Assembly (NCBI GenBank): GCA_030950365.1
Contig: JAUZRQ010000063.1
Coordinates: 1 to 39,125, forward strand
Direction: 5' to 3'
Source of the DNA: Candidatus Zhuqueibacterota bacterium
Lineage (GTDB): Bacteria; Zhuqueibacterota; Zhuqueibacteria; Zhuqueibacterales; Geothermadaptataceae
DNA length: 39,125 nt
Part shown: positions 35,178 to 39,125 of the stretch, in pieces
How positions within the stretch are numbered: the first letter of the stretch is position 1
Layout: the number at the start of each line of letters is the position of its first letter
Notes under the pieces: generated by a model
Databases searched by the model: none
The model's input: only the letters and a program-made list of their open reading frames with translations
Told to the model about the DNA's origin: nothing
Position numbers and translations under genes: made by a program

Positions 35178-36117
35178 CCGCAACCTGGGGCGCATCATTT
35201 TCATGGGCTCGCCCGATTTTGCAGTGGCCAGTGCTGGGGCGCTGTGGCAGGCCGGACTGAACATCGTCGGCGTGGTCACGACGCCGGATAAGCCTGCCGG
35301 ACGTGGTCTTACCCTGAAAGAATCGCCAGTGAAACAGTGGGCCCGGCAGCACGATTTACCCGTGCTGCAGCCCGAAGACCTTCGGGACGTGCATTTCCTG
35401 CAGGCGTTGCATGAGTTGGATGCCGATCTGTTTGTGGTGGTGGCGTTTCGCATTTTGCCGCGGGAGGTGTTCACTCTGCCAAGTAAGGGCACGTTGAATT
35501 TGCATGCGTCGCTATTGCCCAAATACCGCGGTGCCGCGCCAATCCAGTGGGCGATCATCGAGGGCGAGCGTGAAACCGGCGTCACCACGTTTTTGATCAA
35601 TGAAAATGTGGATACTGGAGACATCCTGTTGCAGAAGACGGTACCCATTGGCAAAGACGAGACATACGGCGAGCTGTACGAACGCTTGAAGCACATCGGC
35701 GCGGAGCTGCTGGTGGAAACCGTGGTCAAGTGGCTAGAAGGGAGCCTTCATCCGCGCAAGCAGATTGGCACCGCCACCAGAGCGCCGAAAATCAAGCCCG
35801 AAATGGGATATATCAATTGGAACCAACCGGCGGAACGCATCCGCAATCTGGTTCGCGGCCTGTCGCCGGTGCCCGCGGCCTATACGCATTGGAACGACCG
35901 GCGGTTGAAAATTTATCGTTGCCGAACGGCTGAGCACGATTCTGGCGGAGCCCCCGGAGAGATTGTACAGGCCGACGCCAAAAAAGGAGTTTTTATGGTG
36001 AAAACCGGTGAGGGCGCGTTGTTGCTCGAAGAAGTACAGCCGGAGGGGAAGCGCCGTATGCAGGCCGCCGAATTTCTGCGCGGCTATCCGGTGAAGGCGG
36101 GTGATCGTTTTGAGTAA
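35164..36117 (+). CDS. fmt: Methionyl-tRNA formyltransferase
   Basis: A 317-residue enzyme that formylates initiator Met-tRNA with 10-formyl-THF. The catalytic domain shows IIFMGSPDFAVASAGAL, LNLHASLLPKYRGAAPIQWA (Asn112, His114) and DTGD (150-153). The C-terminal tRNA-binding OB-like domain covers about 207-310. ATG 35164 is preferred because it gives the standard N-terminus and follows GAGAGGC. The open frame reaches back to 35122 inside def. It overlaps rsmB by 17 bases. Confidence 0.96.
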   Translation: MASDNRNLGRIIFMGSPDFAVASAGALWQAGLNIVGVVTTPDKPAGRGLTLKESPVKQWARQHDLPVLQPEDLRDVHFLQALHELDADLFVVVAFRILPREVFTLPSKGTLNLHASLLPKYRGAAPIQWAIIEGERETGVTTFLINENVDTGDILLQKTVPIGKDETYGELYERLKHIGAELLVETVVKWLEGSLHPRKQIGTATRAPKIKPEMGYINWNQPAERIRNLVRGLSPVPAAYTHWNDRRLKIYRCRTAEHDSGGAPGEIVQADAKKGVFMVKTGEGALLLEEVQPEGKRRMQAAEFLRGYPVKAGDRFE

Positions 36118-37414
36118 GCGCACCATCACGGCGCGGTCGCTGGCCGTGCACATTCTCACACGTTCTGAAATCCGCCGCCGCTACGTGGATCATCTCATCG
36201 AAACCACGGACGCGGTGAAATCGCTTGCGGCCAAAGACCGGGCGCTGATGCTGGAACTGATCAACGGGGTGCTTCGGAAGCGGTCGTATCTGGACTGGAT
36301 CATCGAGCAGTACGTGCACCGCAATTACAAGAAGCAGCCGGTATTGTTGAAAAATCTTCTGCGGCTGGCGGTGTACCAAATGGCGTTTCTGCGGCGCATC
36401 CCGCCGTATGCCGTGATTTCGGAATCGGTGAAACTGGCGCGCAGCCTGTTCGATCCGGCGCGAGCCTCGTTCGTCAATGCGGTGCTGCGCAATTATCAGC
36501 GCAAGCCGTACACGCCGCCAGAGCCGAAGGACAATCTTAAAGACCTGGCCCGGTACTATTCGCATCCGCTGTGGCTGGTGGAGCGGTTCGTCGAACAGGT
36601 TGGCCGTGACGATCTGGTGGCCTGGCTGAAAGCCAACAACCGTGTGCCGCATACGGTGATCCGCATGCTGGATGGCGGCATTGCGCCGGACAATCCGTCC
36701 CTGGAGCCGGTGCCGAAATTTGAGTCCTATTTCATCGTGCCGCACGGCACCGCGCTGCATGAGCTCGAGCTCTGGCGGCAGGGGCGTTGCATCGTCCAGG
36801 ATGCCAGCGCTGGACTGGCCATTGATCTGGCGGATGCGCGGCCCGGAGAGTCGATCATCGACCTGTGCGCCGCGCCGGGCGGAAAAGCCATTGCGCTGGC
36901 CCACCGGATGCAGCAGCAAGGACGCGTCGTGGCCGTTGATATTGCCGAGGTGCGGTTGCAAAAAATCCGCGAGAATTGCCAGCGGACTCAAACGATCATC
37001 GTTGAAGCGGTGCAGGGCGATGCGCGGTTCGTGGAGCTGGAACCGGCCGACGCGGTTCTGGTGGATGCGCCATGCAGCGGGCTCGGGGTGCTGGCCCGGC
37101 GGGCGGATTTGCGCTGGCAACGCCAGCCGGAGGATTTCGCCGCGCTAACGCGATTGCAAACCGAAATTTTAGCGCACGCCGGTGAGCTCGTGAAGCCTGG
37201 CGGTCGGCTGATCTATTCCACCTGCACCATCGATGTTGAAGAAAACGAGCGCGTCGTGCAGGCCTTTTTGCAGGCACATTCCGAGTTTGAATTGGAAAAC
37301 GCAGCCGAATTTGTGGATGCGGCGTTTGTTACCCCGGATGGATTTGTACGCACGTTTCCGCACCGACATCAGGTGGATGGCACGTTTGCCGCAAGGATGA
37401 GAAAACGAGGATAA
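36101..37414 (+). CDS. rsmB: 16S rRNA m5C967 methyltransferase RsmB
   Basis: A 437-residue RsmB (Sun/Fmu). The N-terminal NusB-like RNA-binding domain spans about residues 8-140 and the SAM-dependent methyltransferase about 150-437. The SAM site is DLCAAPGGK (254-262). The two catalytic cysteines are Cys325 (DAPCSGLG) and Cys375 (YSTCTI). The start is GTG 36101 or TTG 36110, both inside fmt. AAGGCGG just upstream is better spaced for the TTG. Confidence 0.95.
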   Translation: MIVLSKRTITARSLAVHILTRSEIRRRYVDHLIETTDAVKSLAAKDRALMLELINGVLRKRSYLDWIIEQYVHRNYKKQPVLLKNLLRLAVYQMAFLRRIPPYAVISESVKLARSLFDPARASFVNAVLRNYQRKPYTPPEPKDNLKDLARYYSHPLWLVERFVEQVGRDDLVAWLKANNRVPHTVIRMLDGGIAPDNPSLEPVPKFESYFIVPHGTALHELELWRQGRCIVQDASAGLAIDLADARPGESIIDLCAAPGGKAIALAHRMQQQGRVVAVDIAEVRLQKIRENCQRTQTIIVEAVQGDARFVELEPADAVLVDAPCSGLGVLARRADLRWQRQPEDFAALTRLQTEILAHAGELVKPGGRLIYSTCTIDVEENERVVQAFLQAHSEFELENAAEFVDAAFVTPDGFVRTFPHRHQVDGTFAARMRKRG

Positions 37415-37416
37415 GG

Positions 37417-38217
37417 ATGAAGTCATTCTGGAAAAAATTAAAAACATTTACTGCCAAACTCTGGCACATTGGTCTTTTCCGCAAGATGTTTTTCGGCTTT
37501 GTTGGGTTGATGGCGTTGGCCCTGATCATGGATCAGATCATCATGCCGGCGTACACCAAACACGGCAAGGCCGTGCCCGTGCCGGACGTCACGCGCATAC
37601 GCTACGAAAACGCGCGTGACATTCTCGAATCTCGAGGTTTCAAGATTGTAAAAATGGAAGAACGGTTCGATTCGCAGTATCCACACGGTTATGTGATCGA
37701 ACAGACACCCCGCGCGGGCTCACAGGTGAAAGAAGGCCGGCGTATTTATGTTATTTTGAGTAAAGGGCCACGCCGGTTTCCGGTGCCCAAACTGGTAGGC
37801 ATTTCTGAGCGCAATGCCAAGTTATTGTTATCCAAATTCGGACTGGTTTTGGGTGAAAGGAGTTATGAATACTCGGTTATTAACCCATCTGGTGTGGTGA
37901 TGCGGCAGTCCATTTCGCCCGGGGTGGAAGTGCCCATGGGCACGAAGATTGACATCGTGATCAGCCTTGGTTCGGTGCCGGATCAGTTCATGGTGCCATC
38001 GGTGGTCGGCCGCACCCTGGATGATGCCCGTGAAATCATTCAGCGCGCCGGATTCAAAATCGGCCGCATCCGCTATGAAGCCGTGAAGGAGCTCCTACCA
38101 GAAACGGTAATCAAGCAGTCCATCAAACCCGGAACGACCTTTAGCCAGGAAGAAAAAGACCATTTGGCCATCGACCTGGTGGTCTCGATGCTGCCTGAAA
38201 ACGAGGGCCTTCATTGA
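37417..38217 (+). CDS. Membrane-anchored triple-PASTA protein without kinase domain
   Basis: A 266-residue protein: a basic cytosolic N-terminus (1-24), one membrane helix (about 25-46), then three PASTA repeats at about 52-117 (VPDVTRIRYENARDILESRG), 120-186 and 190-258 (VPSVVGRTLDDAREIIQRAG). PASTA repeats bind peptidoglycan fragments or beta-lactams at the ends of Ser/Thr kinases and PBPs. No kinase or transpeptidase domain is present here. It follows rsmB by three bases and shares one base with rpe, the place where many bacteria have the PASTA kinase PrkC. A role in sensing or binding cell wall is inferred. Confidence 0.9.
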   Translation: MKSFWKKLKTFTAKLWHIGLFRKMFFGFVGLMALALIMDQIIMPAYTKHGKAVPVPDVTRIRYENARDILESRGFKIVKMEERFDSQYPHGYVIEQTPRAGSQVKEGRRIYVILSKGPRRFPVPKLVGISERNAKLLLSKFGLVLGERSYEYSVINPSGVVMRQSISPGVEVPMGTKIDIVISLGSVPDQFMVPSVVGRTLDDAREIIQRAGFKIGRIRYEAVKELLPETVIKQSIKPGTTFSQEEKDHLAIDLVVSMLPENEGLH

Positions 38218-38897
38218 TGCCGGAAATCATTATTGCACCGTCGATTCTTTCCGCGGATTTTCGCCGACTGGAGGAGCAGGTCGAAGCGGTGGTGGCCGGC
38301 GGTGCCAATTGGATCCACTGCGATGTGATGGACGGCCATTTCGTGCCCAATATCAGCTTTGGGCCGATGATTGTGGCGGCGGTGCGCAAGGTGACGGAGC
38401 TGCCGCTGGACACGCATCTGATGATCAGCCGGCCCGAGCAGTACGTGCAGCCTTTCCGCGATGCCGGCGCCGACAGGCTGATCGTGCATGCGGAGGCCAC
38501 AGTGCATCTGCACCGGCTGGTGGATCAGATTAAGCGGGCTGGCATGCTGGCCGGGGTGGCCATCAATCCGGCAACCCCACTGCAGGCGGTCGAGGAAATC
38601 CTGCCGGATGTGGATCTGGTGCTCATCATGACGGTAAATCCCGGGTTTGGCGGCCAGGCGTTCATCGCCAACATGTTGGATAAGGTGCGGCGGCTGAAAC
38701 GGCTATGCGAAACGCGCCAGGCTTTTCCGCACATCGAGGTGGATGGCGGCATTGATGAGACGACGGCGATCGGTGCCGTGAAAGCCGGGGCCAACGTTCT
38801 GGTGGCCGGGTCGTCGATCTTCTCGCAAAGCGATCCGGCGCAAGCGGTGCGGCGACTGCGCAAAGCCGCCGAAAGCGCCGCAGCCCTCGTCGTGTGA
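38217..38897 (+). CDS. rpe: Ribulose-phosphate 3-epimerase
   Basis: A 226-residue (beta/alpha)8-barrel enzyme interconverting ribulose-5-P and xylulose-5-P in the pentose phosphate pathway. Features are IAPSILSADF at the N-terminus, IHCDVMDGHFVPN with metal/catalytic His34 and Asp36, THLMI, MTVNPGFGGQAFI and EVDGGI. The ATG at 38217 shares one base with the preceding stop (TGATG). A TTG three bases earlier is a less likely start. Confidence 0.96.
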   Translation: MPEIIIAPSILSADFRRLEEQVEAVVAGGANWIHCDVMDGHFVPNISFGPMIVAAVRKVTELPLDTHLMISRPEQYVQPFRDAGADRLIVHAEATVHLHRLVDQIKRAGMLAGVAINPATPLQAVEEILPDVDLVLIMTVNPGFGGQAFIANMLDKVRRLKRLCETRQAFPHIEVDGGIDETTAIGAVKAGANVLVAGSSIFSQSDPAQAVRRLRKAAESAAALVV

Positions 38898-38970
38898 CCG
38901 ATGGAATCTGCAACGATTCCGATGCTTGCAACCATTGCGTGCGGCATGGAAGCAACAGGTCCCGTGCTTG

Positions 38971-39003
38971 ATGCTTGACAAACAAGCATTTAATCAGTAT
39001 ATT
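38971..39003 (+). promoter_or_regulatory. Near-consensus sigma-70 promoter with inverted repeat over the -35 box
   Basis: TTGACA (38975-38980), a 17-base spacer and TATATT (38998-39003) form the best promoter in the window, upstream of the cold-shock gene. A perfect 7-base inverted repeat ATGCTTG/CAAGCAT (38971-38977 and 38983-38989, loop acaaa) covers the -35 box and could be an operator or chance. A second 6-base repeat, GGAATC/GATTCC (38903-38908, 38915-38920), follows rpe and might help to end its transcript, though no T-run follows. Confidence 0.65.
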
Positions 39004-39063
39004 GATGAGCAAGTTTGTTCTTTTGAGATGATGATGAACCCAGCAGCAAAAGGGAACCGCAGC

Positions 39064-39125
39064 ATGGTCCGTGGCAGAGTCAAATGGTTCAACGACACCA
39101 AAGGATATGGGTACATCATCAGGGA
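39064..39125 (+). CDS. Cold-shock protein, CspA family (3' end outside window)
   Basis: The first 20 codons read MVRGRVKWFNDTKGYGYIIR and continue past the window edge. G-x-VKWFN-x-x-KGYG is the start of the cold-shock domain, including the RNP1 aromatic residues. These small OB-fold proteins bind single-stranded RNA and DNA and melt mRNA structure. ATG 39064 is chosen because it gives the family N-terminus and follows AAAGGG. An in-frame ATG at 39034 would add ten residues. The leader from the predicted promoter is about 50 bases. Confidence 0.88.
   Translation, partial: MVRGRVKWFNDTKGYGYIIR

Noticed and set aside
1-39125. CRISPR arrays, tRNA or rRNA genes
   Set aside because: No regularly spaced direct repeats with unique spacers and no tRNA cloverleaf or rRNA segments were recognised. 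The repeats present are dispersed and degenerate.

Overview
The window is a nearly unidirectional (+ strand), moderately GC-rich stretch of a bacterial chromosome. Several features point to a Gram-negative member of the Fibrobacterota-Chlorobiota-Bacteroidota (FCB) superphylum or a neighbouring candidate phylum of the Calditrichota/KSB1 kind. These are a secreted protein ending in a type IX-secretion-like C-terminal domain (NFPNPFNPST signature), MlaE/MlaF envelope-lipid transport genes, lipoproteins (one DUF4296-like), and an exosortase/PEP-CTERM locus. This placement is inferred from protein signatures. No rRNA or tRNA gene is present to confirm it.

Layout. (1) 1-7057: an exopolysaccharide/exosortase locus with a carbamoyltransferase (cut by the left edge), an SxtJ-like membrane protein, a 52-aa DUF5989 protein, a DUF218 (YdcF-like) protein, an exosortase, EpsI, a PEP-CTERM protein, and a large parallel beta-helix protein with a T9SS-type C-terminal domain. 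(2) 7058-7844: a gene-free stretch with decayed interspersed repeats. (3) 7845-13770: methylmalonyl-CoA epimerase, uvrC, a secreted NHL-propeller protein and purL, in a tightly packed row. (4) 13952-21301: a compact histidine operon, hisZ-G-D-C-B-H-A-F-IE, mostly with 4-base stop/start overlaps. It lacks a recognisable histidinol-phosphatase. (5) 21302-22522: a non-coding stretch with a MITE-like palindrome and a probable small minus-strand gene with its own terminator. (6) 22523-28249: a TPR/PD40 lipoprotein whose stop overlaps the start of carA, then carB. (7) 28304-28696: a convergent small lipoprotein, followed by about 1.3 kb rich in repeats. (8) 29971-34062: mlaE, mlaF, radA, tgt. (9) 34305-38897: yajC, def, fmt, rsmB, a kinase-less PASTA membrane protein, rpe. 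(10) The right edge cuts a cold-shock protein gene preceded by a near-consensus sigma-70 promoter.

The exosortase, EpsI and PEP-CTERM protein form one surface-sorting unit next to genes probably involved in polysaccharide decoration. The histidine genes supply every step from PRPP to histidine except histidinol-phosphate dephosphorylation. CarA and CarB make carbamoyl phosphate for pyrimidines and arginine. Def, Fmt and RsmB act on translation initiation and the ribosome.

The points most worth a second look are: a U UUU UUA slippery heptamer exactly at the exosortase/EpsI junction; two different C-terminal sorting signals in adjacent genes of the exosortase locus; PASTA repeats without a kinase in the chromosomal slot usually held by PrkC; MITE-like palindromes with shared GTAACTATTCAG ends; and the short minus-strand gene with a terminator.
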